NCBI GenBank assembly: GCA_045629945.1
Contig: JAZQSE010000021.1
Coordinates: 21,891-85,890, forward strand
Length of the DNA: 64,000 bases
Direction: 5' to 3'
From: UBA1765 sp045629945
GTDB lineage: Bacteria; Fibrobacterota; Fibrobacteria; Fibrobacterales; Fibrobacteraceae
A program made the position numbers and the translations under genes. Positions 18,265-26,768 of the stretch are shown piece after piece. Every line of letters begins with the position of its first letter. Positions within the stretch are counted from its first letter, which is position 1. The notes beneath the pieces are model-generated. The model was given only the letters and a program-made list of their open reading frames with translations, had not been told where the DNA came from and did not search any database.

Positions 18265-19668
18265 ATGCAAATTTTGTTGGCTGATCCGGATGCACAATTT
18301 GTGCACTCCGTTTTTGATTCGTGGCATTTGCCCGAATCGGTTTTGTTGCCTGTTCTTACTGAAAGGGATTTAATTGCAACTATTGAACAAAAGTCAATAG
18401 ATTTGGCTTTTATCAATGTACAGTTGTTATTGCATGATGGCTTGGATATAGTTTCTTTTTTAAAAGAACGACACCCTGTAGCAGAAATAATAGTTTTGGC
18501 CGATCATACTTCTGGAATTTCTATAGCAGAAAATGCTTTGACTAGAGGAGCCTCCCGTTATTTAAAGAAACCTATAAAGATTTCTGCATTAGAAGAAATA
18601 GCTCAAAAGTGTAAACAGCAACAAAGAGAAACTTCAGCAAACCGTTTAATGGAAGATCACGTTTTGGATTCCCTTTTGGGAGATACTCCAGAAATGCGTA
18701 AGATATTGAAAACGGTTTATAAAATAGCGCCGACAACTAGTACGGTCTTGATTACCGGGGAGTCTGGTTCGGGTAAAGAATTTCTGGCGAATGTGGTGCA
18801 CCGCTTAAGTAAGCGTTCTTCAGAACCTTTTATTGCTGTAAACTGTGGTGCCATTCCAGAAAATATTGTTGAAAGTGAATTGTTCGGTAGCCGAAAAGGA
18901 GCTTTTACTGGAGCAATAGCAGATAAGAAAGGTTTATTTGAAGCGGCTTCAGGAGGCACTTTATTTTTAGATGAAGTCGGTGAACTTTCTTTAGCTACTC
19001 AAGTTAAATTACTTCGTTTTTTACAGAATAAAGAAATTCGTCGGGTTGGGGATTCTGAAAATCGTTACTTAGATGTTCGGATTATTGCAGCAACAAATAA
19101 AAATTTAAAACAAGCAATGCTCGAAGGTAAATTTCGTGAAGACCTTTATTACCGGTTGAATACATTTCATTTGCATTTACCTCCTTTACGCGAACGTCAG
19201 ATAGTGATTCCTCGGCTTGTTTCTTACTTCATTTTAAAGTATAAGCAAGAACATGGAAAAGAAGTTAATGGCTTAGATCCTGCTGCCCAAATGGCTTTAG
19301 CCGCTTACCGCTATCCTGGAAATATCCGAGAATTGGAAAACATTATTGAACATGCAATTGTTCTTTCTGAAGGTGGAATTATTCGTTTAGAAGATTTGCC
19401 TGAAACTGTTTTGCAAGAGAATTTGCCTTCGGCTCGGATGCTGTTATCTTTACAGGAACAACAACCTGAAGAACCTTTGCCTTTGTTGCCAGAACTTTCT
19501 GGGAAAGAAAAAATATTGACATTAGGCGAATTAGAACGACAGTATATAATACATACTCTTACACAACTTAAAGGTGAAAAATTAGACGAAATAGCTAAAA
19601 TATTAGGTATCAGTAGAACAACATTGTGGCGGAAAATAAAAGAGAACAATATTGAGTTTTCTGAATAA
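18265..19668 (+). CDS. NtrC-type sigma-54 activator with degenerate receiver
   Basis: 467 residues. The N-terminal receiver-like domain (1-120) keeps ADPD and YLKKPIK but has Asn51 (IDLAFINVQ) where the phospho-accepting Asp should be. The AAA+ domain (about 142-370) is intact: Walker A GESGSGKE, ESELFGSRKGAFTGA with the sigma-54 contact loop GAFTGA, Walker B GGTLFLDEVGEL and the arginine-finger region FREDLYYRLN. A Fis-type helix-turn-helix (DEIAKILGISRTTLWRKI) ends the protein. It should open sigma-54 promoters by ATP hydrolysis. The Asn51 change suggests control by contact with the preceding receiver rather than by its own phosphorylation. Confidence 0.92.
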   Translation: MQILLADPDAQFVHSVFDSWHLPESVLLPVLTERDLIATIEQKSIDLAFINVQLLLHDGLDIVSFLKERHPVAEIIVLADHTSGISIAENALTRGASRYLKKPIKISALEEIAQKCKQQQRETSANRLMEDHVLDSLLGDTPEMRKILKTVYKIAPTTSTVLITGESGSGKEFLANVVHRLSKRSSEPFIAVNCGAIPENIVESELFGSRKGAFTGAIADKKGLFEAASGGTLFLDEVGELSLATQVKLLRFLQNKEIRRVGDSENRYLDVRIIAATNKNLKQAMLEGKFREDLYYRLNTFHLHLPPLRERQIVIPRLVSYFILKYKQEHGKEVNGLDPAAQMALAAYRYPGNIRELENIIEHAIVLSEGGIIRLEDLPETVLQENLPSARMLLSLQEQQPEEPLPLLPELSGKEKILTLGELERQYIIHTLTQLKGEKLDEIAKILGISRTTLWRKIKENNIEFSE

Positions 19669-19698
19669 TTTAAATGCCTGTAACTAAGCGTTTAAAGT

Positions 19699-20220
19699 TT
19701 ATTTAATTCTATCAAGACAAAAGTCTTTGCGACCACATTTGGCACAATGAGTTCCCATCCAAAGAGAATCAAATTGTTCTATTGCAGCTTCTACGATTTT
19801 AGGTTCGTTCGTTAAAATTCCAGATTCAAAATTTCTACGATTTGGACTTTTCATTCCTATACCGGCACCAGTTAAATTTGCAGAGCCGATATAAACAGTT
19901 TCTAAATCAAAAATCATCATTTTAAAATGAACGCGAGGGCATAAAACTCGTTCTAATTCTGTTATTAAAACAGGAAACTTATCAAAATCTTCTTGAAAAT
20001 TAGAGCCAGGTTCTTTAGCGTGAACCAAACGCACTCCCACACCGCGTTTAAGCAAATCTGCTAATTGACCAAGTAAAGGAATAGCAGAAGAATTTGGCTT
20101 TACATATACATCTTTAATATCAGCAGTCCCTATCCATAGCGTTTTACGGACAGAAGTGATACGTGAAAGAACTTCGGAATAATGTTCCTCATTTTGGATG
20201 TATTTTATAAAAGCAGGCAT
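19699..20220 (-). CDS. Single-HKD phospholipase D-like protein with C-terminal Cys cluster
   Basis: 173 residues. One HKD motif is complete: HFKMMIFD followed by GSANLTGAG. Proteins of this size with a single HKD, such as the Nuc endonuclease, act as dimers that share one active site, so a nuclease or phosphodiesterase role is plausible. It has no signal peptide. The last 16 residues hold HCAKCGRKDFC, a compact set of Cys residues that could bind zinc. Start ATG 20220 lies 6 nt after TATATT. A DNA-repair role is a guess; the target is not visible. Confidence 0.75.
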   Translation of the reverse strand: MPAFIKYIQNEEHYSEVLSRITSVRKTLWIGTADIKDVYVKPNSSAIPLLGQLADLLKRGVGVRLVHAKEPGSNFQEDFDKFPVLITELERVLCPRVHFKMMIFDLETVYIGSANLTGAGIGMKSPNRRNFESGILTNEPKIVEAAIEQFDSLWMGTHCAKCGRKDFCLDRIK

Positions 20221-20232
20221 AAACGAAATATA
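20221..20232 (-). promoter_or_regulatory. Leaderless-type -10 element (PLD-like gene)
   Basis: TATATT on the minus strand followed by 6 nt (TCGTTT) and ATG 20220, without a Shine-Dalgarno sequence. Confidence 0.5.
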
Positions 20233-20564
20233 TAATTATTGTTAGCTCTTATAATTCAATCTACTTTTATTTGAATTCGGTCTTTTTTATAAAATTCTGC
20301 CATATTTTCATTTTTTCTTTTATATAGCAGTATTTCTAGATATCGGAAAAAGAGCTCTAGCACAGTTTTAGTAAACCAAAATTTTACTTATAACTTGGCT
20401 CGTAAATAAAATATTTATTGATAAAAATCAAAAATGAGTTTATATTGCAACTTGGAACTAATAATTCCAATTCTCCGAAAGAGCTTTGCTCTTTGACTAA
20501 ATTCTGGAATATAAGGCTGTATTGTAGTAAGGCGTTAAAACCCAAATTTATCTCAGGAGATTTT
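20233..20564 (+). promoter_or_regulatory. Promoter and structured 5' leader of the GH11 xylanase gene
   Basis: This gene-free stretch holds a good promoter: TTGATA (20418-20423), 17 nt, TATATT (20441-20446). Transcription would begin near 20453, exactly where a hairpin starts (TTGGAA 20452-20457 with TTCCAA 20465-20470). A second hairpin follows (AAAGAGC 20478-20484 with GCTCTTT 20488-20494). The leader is about 112 nt and ends with AGGAG 6 nt before ATG 20565. A 5'-terminal stem-loop commonly stabilises mRNA; that role is inferred. In 20233-20410 I see nothing distinctive. Confidence 0.6.
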
Positions 20565-22100
20565 ATGAAGAGAAATTTTTCATCTTTCCTTATCGGATTC
20601 CCTTTAGTTTTAGGGCTGTCTAGTGCAGCAGTTGCTCAAGATGTTGACCCTTGTAAAACAGATATGGGGCATCCTGGCAATGGTACTACCGTTACTCATA
20701 ACCAAACAGGTTCCATCAGTGGAACGCCGTGGGGCTATGAAATTTGGTTTGACGGTGGCAATAACTCTATGACTTATTATAGCAATGGAACATTCAAAGC
20801 TTCATGGAGCGGCAGTAATGACTTCCTTGCACGTGTAGGTTATCGTTATGGAGATAACGGACCAGGTATTGACCACAATGATTATCAATTCACAGTAGAT
20901 TACAGTTATAAAAAACAAAGTCAATCTGCTGGCTATGGTTATATTGGTGTTTATGGCTGGACAGTTAACCCTCAGGTTGAATACTACATTGTTGATGACT
21001 GGTATAGCCAACCAAATGAACAATATATCGGTAATAAGTTTGGCGAAATTACGGTTGATGGTGCAAAATACACAATCCATGCTTTCCTTCGCCAAGAAGA
21101 ACCATCTAAAACAGGTACTTCTACATTCTTGCAGATTTTCAGTGTTCGCCAGACTCCTCGCCAGTGTGGTCATATTGATATTTCGGCACACTTTAAAAAG
21201 TGGGACGAAGTCTTTACCGGTCAAACAGCACAACTTAGAGGTTCAAAAGGTGGTGGCTCAGCTACACTTAAATTTGGTAAAGTAACTGAAGTGATGCTTA
21301 TGAACGAAGCAGGTGGTAATGCCTCTGGTTCTGTAGATTACACATATTTTAATATGAGTGATAATGGTAAACCTTCTGAAATTGTTCCTCCAAAAGATAT
21401 TCCTCGCCAACCATATAAAGGCGTAAAAGCAAAAATTCCGGGAACAATTGAAGCTGAAAACTTCGATGAAGGAAACGAAGGAGTTACTTACGCTGGTGCA
21501 ACAGGTTCTTCTGGTAGTGATGGACTTGATTACCGCGGAGAAGATTACTTTATTGATATTGTAGGCTGTGGAAATGGGGCATGTCTTGGCTATACAGCAG
21601 CAGACGAATGGCTTGAATACACAGTAGACGTTCTTGAATCAGGTGAATATGACATCGAAGCCTATGTTTCTAACGGCTCTGGTTCTGGTACTGTAGAACT
21701 TGCTTTAGACGGCAAAGCACTTGTTTCCTTACCATTTACTGGAACAACTGATGATTGGAATACTTATGAATCAGCAACTGGTAAAGCTTCTTTGACTGCT
21801 GGCGAACATGTTCTTCGTGTGACTATCGCTACAGCAAATACAAACTTAGACTATGTTAAATTCACTTTGCCAGGTTATACACCTCCAGCAGAAGATCCTT
21901 CTGCAATTGCCGCAACACTTCGTTTGAATGCTGTTGGTAAAACATATCAAGTATTTGATATGCAAGGTCGTACACTTGGCCAAGTAGATGTTGTAAAGGG
22001 TTCTTCGATTTCAGAAGCTCTCTTCAGCAAGTTCCAAAAGACGGGTCTTTATATCGTTAAACAAGGTTCTTTTATTCAAAAAGTAAAAGTATCTCGTTAA
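20565..22100 (+). CDS. Secreted GH11 xylanase with CBM6 and C-terminal sorting-like module
   Basis: 511 residues from ATG 20565 (AGGAG 6 nt upstream). A signal peptide ends near AAVAQD (about residue 25). The GH11 jelly-roll (about 30-260) contains the nucleophile Glu139 in PQVEYYIVDDW and the acid/base Glu248 in MLMNEAGG. A CBM6 domain (about 290-438) starts IPGTIEAENFDEG and ends NLDYVKFTLPG. The last 60-70 residues (TYQVFDMQGRTLGQVDV ... LYIVKQGSFIQKVKVSR) form a small beta module like the C-terminal modules of other Fibrobacter secreted enzymes and of type IX secretion substrates. It cuts xylan at the surface or outside the cell. Confidence 0.94.
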   Translation: MKRNFSSFLIGFPLVLGLSSAAVAQDVDPCKTDMGHPGNGTTVTHNQTGSISGTPWGYEIWFDGGNNSMTYYSNGTFKASWSGSNDFLARVGYRYGDNGPGIDHNDYQFTVDYSYKKQSQSAGYGYIGVYGWTVNPQVEYYIVDDWYSQPNEQYIGNKFGEITVDGAKYTIHAFLRQEEPSKTGTSTFLQIFSVRQTPRQCGHIDISAHFKKWDEVFTGQTAQLRGSKGGGSATLKFGKVTEVMLMNEAGGNASGSVDYTYFNMSDNGKPSEIVPPKDIPRQPYKGVKAKIPGTIEAENFDEGNEGVTYAGATGSSGSDGLDYRGEDYFIDIVGCGNGACLGYTAADEWLEYTVDVLESGEYDIEAYVSNGSGSGTVELALDGKALVSLPFTGTTDDWNTYESATGKASLTAGEHVLRVTIATANTNLDYVKFTLPGYTPPAEDPSAIAATLRLNAVGKTYQVFDMQGRTLGQVDVVKGSSISEALFSKFQKTGLYIVKQGSFIQKVKVSR

Positions 22101-22117
22101 TTAAAAATTAACGATAA

Positions 22118-22160
22118 TTTAAAACAATAAGCGCGCCATAGGCGCGCTTATTGTTTTAAA
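22118..22160 (+). terminator. Intrinsic terminator after the xylanase gene
   Basis: Perfect 20-bp stem (22118-22137 with 22141-22160) closed by only three bases (ATA), GC-rich core GCGCGCC, with a T-rich right arm. One of the most stable hairpins in the window. Confidence 0.85.
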
Positions 22161-22164
22161 TAAA

Positions 22165-22195
22165 AATATTCCTAGAATTTTATTCTAGGAATATT
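22165..22195. terminator. Second hairpin between xylanase and fumarase genes
   Basis: Perfect 14-bp stem AATATTCCTAGAAT / ATTCTAGGAATATT around TTT. It lies between two convergent genes and may terminate the fumarase transcript; the flanking T-runs are short. Confidence 0.5.
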
Positions 22196-22231
22196 CATTA
22201 TACTTTTAAAAGAATTTAAAAGGCATGAAAC

Positions 22232-23869
22232 TTAAAGAAGTTCTTTAAAGAAATCATTTCCTTTATCATCAACCAGAATAAAGGCAGGGAAATCTTTAAT
22301 CGAAATTTTACGAATAGCTTCCATACCTAGTTCTGGGAATGCAACAATATCGTTAGAGAGAATGTTTTGTTCTGCAAGAATTGCTGCTGGGCCACCAATG
22401 GAACCTAGGTAGAAACCACCATATTTATGGCAGGCATCTGTTACATCTTGACTACGGTTTCCTTTAGCAACCATAATCATAGAAGCTCCTTTGCTTTGGA
22501 ATCCCATAACATACGGATCCATACGACCCGCAGTTGTAGGGCCAAAACTACCTGTAGGCATTCCTTCAGGTGTTTTTGCTGGGCCCGCATAATAAATCGG
22601 GTGATTACGAACGACCTCTAAAACTGTATTTTCTTCAGCAGTAAGTTCTTCACCTTTTTCTTGCTTTTCAAAAATTTCAGCAATTTTTGCATGAGCCATA
22701 TCGCGGGCTACAATCATGGTACCCTTCAAGTTCAAACGAGTTTTTACCGGGTACTTGGAAAGTTCTGCTAAAACTTCTTTCATTGGTTTATCCAAATCAA
22801 TTTCTATAGCAGGAGCCATGTTTACAGCATTACCTTCTGGCAAATATTGTTCTGGATTGTGTTCCATTTTTTCAAGCCAAAGGCCATTTTCATCGATTTT
22901 TGCTTTGATGTTTCTATCAGCAGAACAACTGACACCAATAGAAACCGGACAACTAGCGGCGTGGCGAGGTGCGCGAATCACGCGGACATCATGGACAAAA
23001 TATTTACCGCCGAATTGAGCGCCAATTCCTGTATTCTGGCAAATATGCAAAACTTTTTCTTCCATTTCTAAATCGCGGAACATACGGCCACCTTCAGAAC
23101 CGGTGGTTGGTAAATCATCATAGTAACCGCAGCTAGCAAGTTTTACTGTGTGTGTATTCATTTCTGCACTTGTTCCGCCAATAACAATTGCCAAATGGTA
23201 TGGAGGGCATGCTGCCGTGCCCAAAGTTTTGACTTTTTCAGTAATAAACTTTTCTAAAGACTTTGGATTCAATAAAGCCTTTGTCATAGGCCAATAATAG
23301 GTTTTGTTTGCAGAGCCCCCACCTTTAGCGACAAACAAGAATTTCATTTCATCGCCTTCTTCTACATGCACATCAATCTGAGCAGGTAAATTACAAGCCG
23401 TATTTTTTTCTTCGTACATGGTTAAAGGAGCAATTTGACTGTAGCGTAAATTTTTTGAAGTGTAAGCATTATAAATGCCTTCAGAAATAGCTTTAAAATC
23501 ATCACATCCTGTCCAGACTTGTTGTCCTTTATGGCAGACGCAAATAGCTGTTCCTGTGTCTTGGCAGAAAGGAAGAATTCCCTTAGCAGCTACGCAAGCG
23601 TTTTTCAAGAGAGTCAAAGCCACAAATTTATCATTATCGCTAGCTTCTGGATCTTGCAATATTTTTGCCACTTTCTTTGTATGTGCAGGGCGTAAACAAA
23701 AGCTAACTTCTTCAAATGCAGCTTGTGCAATTTTTGTTAAAGCTTCTGGAGCAACTTTAAGAATCTTTTTTCCTTCAAATTCTGCTACAGAAATGCCTTC
23801 TTTACCAAGATTTACGTATTCTGTTGTATCTTTACCGTGTTGAACGGTTGCTTCGTATTGAAATGCCAT
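22232..23869 (-). CDS. fumA: Class I (iron-sulfur) fumarate hydratase
   Basis: 545 residues, the length of the fused class I fumarases (FumA/FumB type) with the alpha and beta parts in one chain. Cluster-binding Cys are visible in LPFCQDTGTA, LASCGYYD and HICQNTGIGAQFGG; the beta part contains RDMAHAKI and GPTTAGRMDPYV. It interconverts malate and fumarate; in a succinate-fermenting organism it would run toward fumarate for fumarate reductase. GAGG sits 8 nt before the ATG. It is a single-gene unit. The [4Fe-4S] cluster makes it oxygen-sensitive, as expected for an anaerobe. Confidence 0.95.
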   Translation of the reverse strand: MAFQYEATVQHGKDTTEYVNLGKEGISVAEFEGKKILKVAPEALTKIAQAAFEEVSFCLRPAHTKKVAKILQDPEASDNDKFVALTLLKNACVAAKGILPFCQDTGTAICVCHKGQQVWTGCDDFKAISEGIYNAYTSKNLRYSQIAPLTMYEEKNTACNLPAQIDVHVEEGDEMKFLFVAKGGGSANKTYYWPMTKALLNPKSLEKFITEKVKTLGTAACPPYHLAIVIGGTSAEMNTHTVKLASCGYYDDLPTTGSEGGRMFRDLEMEEKVLHICQNTGIGAQFGGKYFVHDVRVIRAPRHAASCPVSIGVSCSADRNIKAKIDENGLWLEKMEHNPEQYLPEGNAVNMAPAIEIDLDKPMKEVLAELSKYPVKTRLNLKGTMIVARDMAHAKIAEIFEKQEKGEELTAEENTVLEVVRNHPIYYAGPAKTPEGMPTGSFGPTTAGRMDPYVMGFQSKGASMIMVAKGNRSQDVTDACHKYGGFYLGSIGGPAAILAEQNILSNDIVAFPELGMEAIRKISIKDFPAFILVDDKGNDFFKELL

Positions 23870-24041
23870 AAAATAACCTCTTAATGGATGATAACCGAAA
23901 ATTACTCTTTTTTTTGTACTTTTGGAATACTTTTTAGTTATTGCAACTCTTTTTTTTCACTTTTCCATAAAAAAAAGGATATCCTTTTCATTTTAAAAAA
24001 GGTATTTTTCAAGCGTACAATTTTGAAAAATAAGGAGTCTT

Positions 24042-24848
24042 ATGAATTTAACAAAAATGCTTTGCGCTATCGCTTTCGTTTCTGTTGCAGCTTTTGCACA
24101 AAATGCTACACCTGCTAAAGCAGATGTTAAAGCAGCCCCGGCGAAGGAAGTTGTAAAACCAGCTGAACAACCAGCCGCAGCTCCAGCACAAGAAGTAGCA
24201 AAGCCAGCTGAACAACCAGCCGCAGCTCCAGCACAAGAAGCGGCAAAGCCAGCCGAACAACCAGCCGCAGCTCCAGCACAAGAAGCGGCAAAGCCAGCCG
24301 AACAACCAGCCGCTGCTCCTGCACAAGAAGCGGCAAAGCCAGCCGAACAACCAGCCGCTGCTCCTGCACAAGAAGTAGCAAAGCCAGCTGAACAACCAGC
24401 CGCTGCTCCTGCACAAGAAGCTGCAAAACCAGCTGAACAACCTGCTGCAGATTCTGCTAAAGTCGTTGAAGCGGCTCCAGCAACTCCTGCTGATTCTACC
24501 GCTGCTCCAGTTGCTGCTGCAACAGATTCTGCACAAGCAGCTCCAGTTGCTGACTCTGCTAAGGTAGCAGAAGCCGCTCCTGCTGACTCTGCAAAAGAAG
24601 TTTTAGAACCAACAGCTCCAGTCGCTGCAGCAACGGATTCTGCACAAGCAACCCCAGTTGCTGACTCTGCTAAAGTAGCAGAAGCCGCTCCAGTTGAACA
24701 GCCGACTGAAACAGAAGAACAAGCTGCTCCTCGTGAATCAACAGTAACAGCAGGGAAAACCATTATGGAAAATCCATGGGAATTCTTGGTTGTTTCTGTT
24801 TTGTTTATTGCAACAACAATTGCAATTATTTTCACAGGTAAAGACTAA
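24042..24848 (+). CDS. Exported Ala/Pro-rich repeat protein with C-terminal membrane anchor
   Basis: 268 residues. A signal peptide ends near AAFAQN. Residues about 37-136 are six complete copies plus one partial copy of a 15-residue unit, consensus VAKPAEQPAAAPAQE. A second, looser duplication (APVAAATDSAQ, PVADSAKVAEAAP) follows to about residue 225. The end is a hydrophobic helix (EFLVVSVLFIATTIAIIF) and GKD. The repeat should be an extended, charged Pro/Ala rod across the periplasm or cell wall, as in the Pro-rich parts of TonB or Lpp-like spacers; function is unknown. AAGGAG lies 4 nt before the ATG. Confidence 0.75.
   Translation: MNLTKMLCAIAFVSVAAFAQNATPAKADVKAAPAKEVVKPAEQPAAAPAQEVAKPAEQPAAAPAQEAAKPAEQPAAAPAQEAAKPAEQPAAAPAQEAAKPAEQPAAAPAQEVAKPAEQPAAAPAQEAAKPAEQPAADSAKVVEAAPATPADSTAAPVAAATDSAQAAPVADSAKVAEAAPADSAKEVLEPTAPVAAATDSAQATPVADSAKVAEAAPVEQPTETEEQAAPRESTVTAGKTIMENPWEFLVVSVLFIATTIAIIFTGKD
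24150..24449 (+). repeat. 45-bp in-frame tandem repeat (six full copies and one partial)
   Basis: Exact 45-bp period: units begin at 24150, 24195, 24240, 24285, 24330 and 24375, with a partial unit from 24420. Synonymous variants fall in blocks: units 1-3 use gcagctccagca, units 4-6 gctgctcctgca; units 3-5 share gccgaa. This pattern points to recent unit duplication inside the gene. Confidence 0.95.
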
Positions 24849-24883
24849 ATTTGATTATAGCCTTTTAGGTTATTGAATTTAAG

Positions 24884-24912
24884 GTCTCCTCATTGTTGAG
24901 GAGACTTTTTTT
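24884..24912 (+). terminator. Intrinsic terminator after the repeat-protein gene
   Basis: Stem GTCTCCTCA / TGAGGAGAC with loop TTGT, followed by TTTTTTT. Confidence 0.9.
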
Positions 24913-24947
24913 AAGGTATTTCCATGTTTGGTTATAAAAAACAGAGT

Positions 24948-25376
24948 TTAATTATCTTTAAAATTTTTGGGCGAAAAGACCCAAAATCGGAAAAGAAAAT
25001 AAGACACTGATACGTATGCGATATTAGCAAAAAGGTTAGCTATATAACCTGGTTTTATCCAGGTTAATATAGATGTAGGTAATGTTTTCATAAAATAATC
25101 GCTTAATAAATTGTCGCACAATTTTAATACCAAAAGATTCACTAAATAAGCGATAAGAAAAACAATAACAAAACGGATAACTTCGGTCCTTTTTTTGTTT
25201 TGACTTTTAAAGTTCCAAATACGATTGCATAAGTATGAATTTATAGCTCCCGCAACAAAACCTAAAAAATTGGATAAAATTAAATTAAGAGAAAAAATTT
25301 GATATAAAATCCAAACCACTAATAGCGATATAAGTGTATTTAAAATACCGATGAGATTATATTTCAGAAAATGCAC
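24948..25376 (-). CDS. GtrA-family membrane protein
   Basis: 142 residues with four membrane helices. The pattern KYNLIGILNTLISLLV at the N-terminus, FLGFVAGAINSYLCNRIWNF in the middle (NFLGFVAG and NSYLCNRIWNF) and SYFLFRFWVF at the end is typical of GtrA (PF04138), proteins thought to move polyprenyl-phosphate-linked sugars across the membrane. The start is GTG 25376 with AGGAG 7 nt upstream. It lies 10 nt after hemW and is probably co-transcribed. Its usual partner, a GtrB-like GT2, is in this window at 49785-50708 but not linked. Confidence 0.85.
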   Translation of the reverse strand: MHFLKYNLIGILNTLISLLVVWILYQIFSLNLILSNFLGFVAGAINSYLCNRIWNFKSQNKKRTEVIRFVIVFLIAYLVNLLVLKLCDNLLSDYFMKTLPTSILTWIKPGYIANLFANIAYVSVSYFLFRFWVFSPKNFKDN

Positions 25377-25386
25377 CAGAATTCTC

Positions 25387-26523
25387 CTAAATACTCAAAT
25401 CATTAACAATTTGATCCATAAAAAGCCAACCATCACCAATAAGAAAAATTTTATTCTTATTAAAACCTAGAAAACCTTTTTCATACCAGTGTGTTAAATT
25501 TTTATTTGGAATTTCATAATCATATTTTCTTTGAAGGCTTTCTATATCTAAACCTTCTGCCTGGCGTAAAGAAAGCCAAATTTCTTCTAATATTTCTGCC
25601 TTTCTATCTAAAATATCTTTTTCATATAAAGAATCTTTGCAACCATTCTTTATCCAAGATTTCCAATGACTATAACGCATAGGAGCATTGAATCTGATTT
25701 TATTTATAAAGGAATGTGCTCCAGGACCTATTCCTAAATATTCTCCGCGGTTCCAGTAATTTTTATTATGCAAACTTTCTTTGCCTGAAAGAGCAAAATT
25801 AGACACTTCGTAACGATGAAAACCATGATTTTCTAATAATTCTACTCCTGCTTTATACATTGGGGCATATAGCGATTCATCAACAAAAAGTTTACCCCGG
25901 CGGATTTTAGATTCAAGCATTGTTTTAGGTGAGATTTGTAATCCATAAAAGCTAATATGCGAAGGAGAATATTCTAATAGTATTTTTAAATCCTGCTTAA
26001 AATCTTCTAAGGTCTGGTCAGGCAACATAAACATTAAATCAGCACTAAATTGAGTTTCCTCTTTTTGAATAGAATTCAATATTTTTAATGCGTTATAAGC
26101 CATTTGCGGAGAATGTGAACGGCCAATAGTTTTTAAAAGTTCTTGTTTAAATGTTTGAATCCCTAAACTAAAACGTTTTACACCAAAATCTCTTGCGGCA
26201 TATACTTTTTCCATAGAACAAGATTCTGGATTAAATTCCATTGAAACTTCTTGTAATTTATTTATTCTTACCCCATTTTTTTTAAAAGCATTGAAAATTT
26301 TTTCTAATAAAGGAATCGGTAATTGAGACGGAGTGCCTCCACCAATATAAAGAGTTTCTGCTTTTTCAAAAAAGTCCGGAAATTGCAAATGCAAATATTC
26401 CATTTCATGTTCTAACAAATCAACATATTCTGTATATAACCGTTCTGGAGCAGCTAATACAGAAAAATCACAATAATCACAAACTTTATTGCAAAAGGGA
26501 ACATGTAAGTACAAACTACGCAT
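25387..26523 (-). CDS. hemW: HemW-type radical SAM protein
   Basis: 378 residues from ATG 26523. The radical SAM cluster motif is CNKVCDYCDF near residue 10, preceded by LYLHVPFC; GGGTPSQL follows, and NYWNRGEYLGIGPGAHS and RYEVSNFA are HemW/HemN signatures. HemW is now regarded as a heme chaperone rather than the coproporphyrinogen dehydrogenase it was once called; the first motif CxxxCxxC followed by a Phe rather than Cys fits HemW. A TTG codon at 26529 is in frame but the ATG is better. No other heme genes are near. Confidence 0.92.
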   Translation of the reverse strand: MRSLYLHVPFCNKVCDYCDFSVLAAPERLYTEYVDLLEHEMEYLHLQFPDFFEKAETLYIGGGTPSQLPIPLLEKIFNAFKKNGVRINKLQEVSMEFNPESCSMEKVYAARDFGVKRFSLGIQTFKQELLKTIGRSHSPQMAYNALKILNSIQKEETQFSADLMFMLPDQTLEDFKQDLKILLEYSPSHISFYGLQISPKTMLESKIRRGKLFVDESLYAPMYKAGVELLENHGFHRYEVSNFALSGKESLHNKNYWNRGEYLGIGPGAHSFINKIRFNAPMRYSHWKSWIKNGCKDSLYEKDILDRKAEILEEIWLSLRQAEGLDIESLQRKYDYEIPNKNLTHWYEKGFLGFNKNKIFLIGDGWLFMDQIVNDLSI

Positions 26524-26756
26524 AATCAAGATTATTTTAATTTAAAGATAAAAAACACCATTCCAAATTAGAACATAAAAACAATATCCAGACAAACATT
26601 TATGGATGTATTTCGTAATAAAGTTAGAAATACTTTATAAAACAGTTTTTTTAATATTTATGCTAAAGTCGTAAACAAAATAAAAAATGATTCATTATGG
26701 ACGAAATATCAATAGAATAAATATTTTTTTTAAATCCTTTTTAGTTGAAGAGAGTT

Positions 26757-26768
26757 TATATTCTCAAT
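26757..26768 (+). promoter_or_regulatory. Leaderless-type -10 element (small membrane protein and cyclase)
   Basis: TATATT followed by 6 nt (CTCAAT) and ATG 26769; no Shine-Dalgarno sequence. Confidence 0.5.

Noticed and set aside
20418..20564. N-terminal extension of the xylanase frame
   Set aside because: It would bury the signal peptide. AGGAG precedes ATG 20565, and this region holds promoter and hairpins instead.
24150..24449. Regular repeats that might be taken for a CRISPR array
   Set aside because: The units are contiguous 45-mers without spacers and code in frame for a protein repeat.
23993..24835. Long antisense ORF (280 codons) opposite the Ala/Pro repeat gene, and two further open frames there
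   Set aside because: The open frames result from the 45-bp repeat and its GC-rich codons (repeat of Cys-Ala-Gly-Ala). They have no ribosome-binding site and the plus-strand gene has signal peptide, anchor and terminator.
26530..26756. AT-rich gap between hemW and the small membrane protein
   Set aside because: Short open frames there have no ribosome-binding site and no coding character; no RNA fold stands out.
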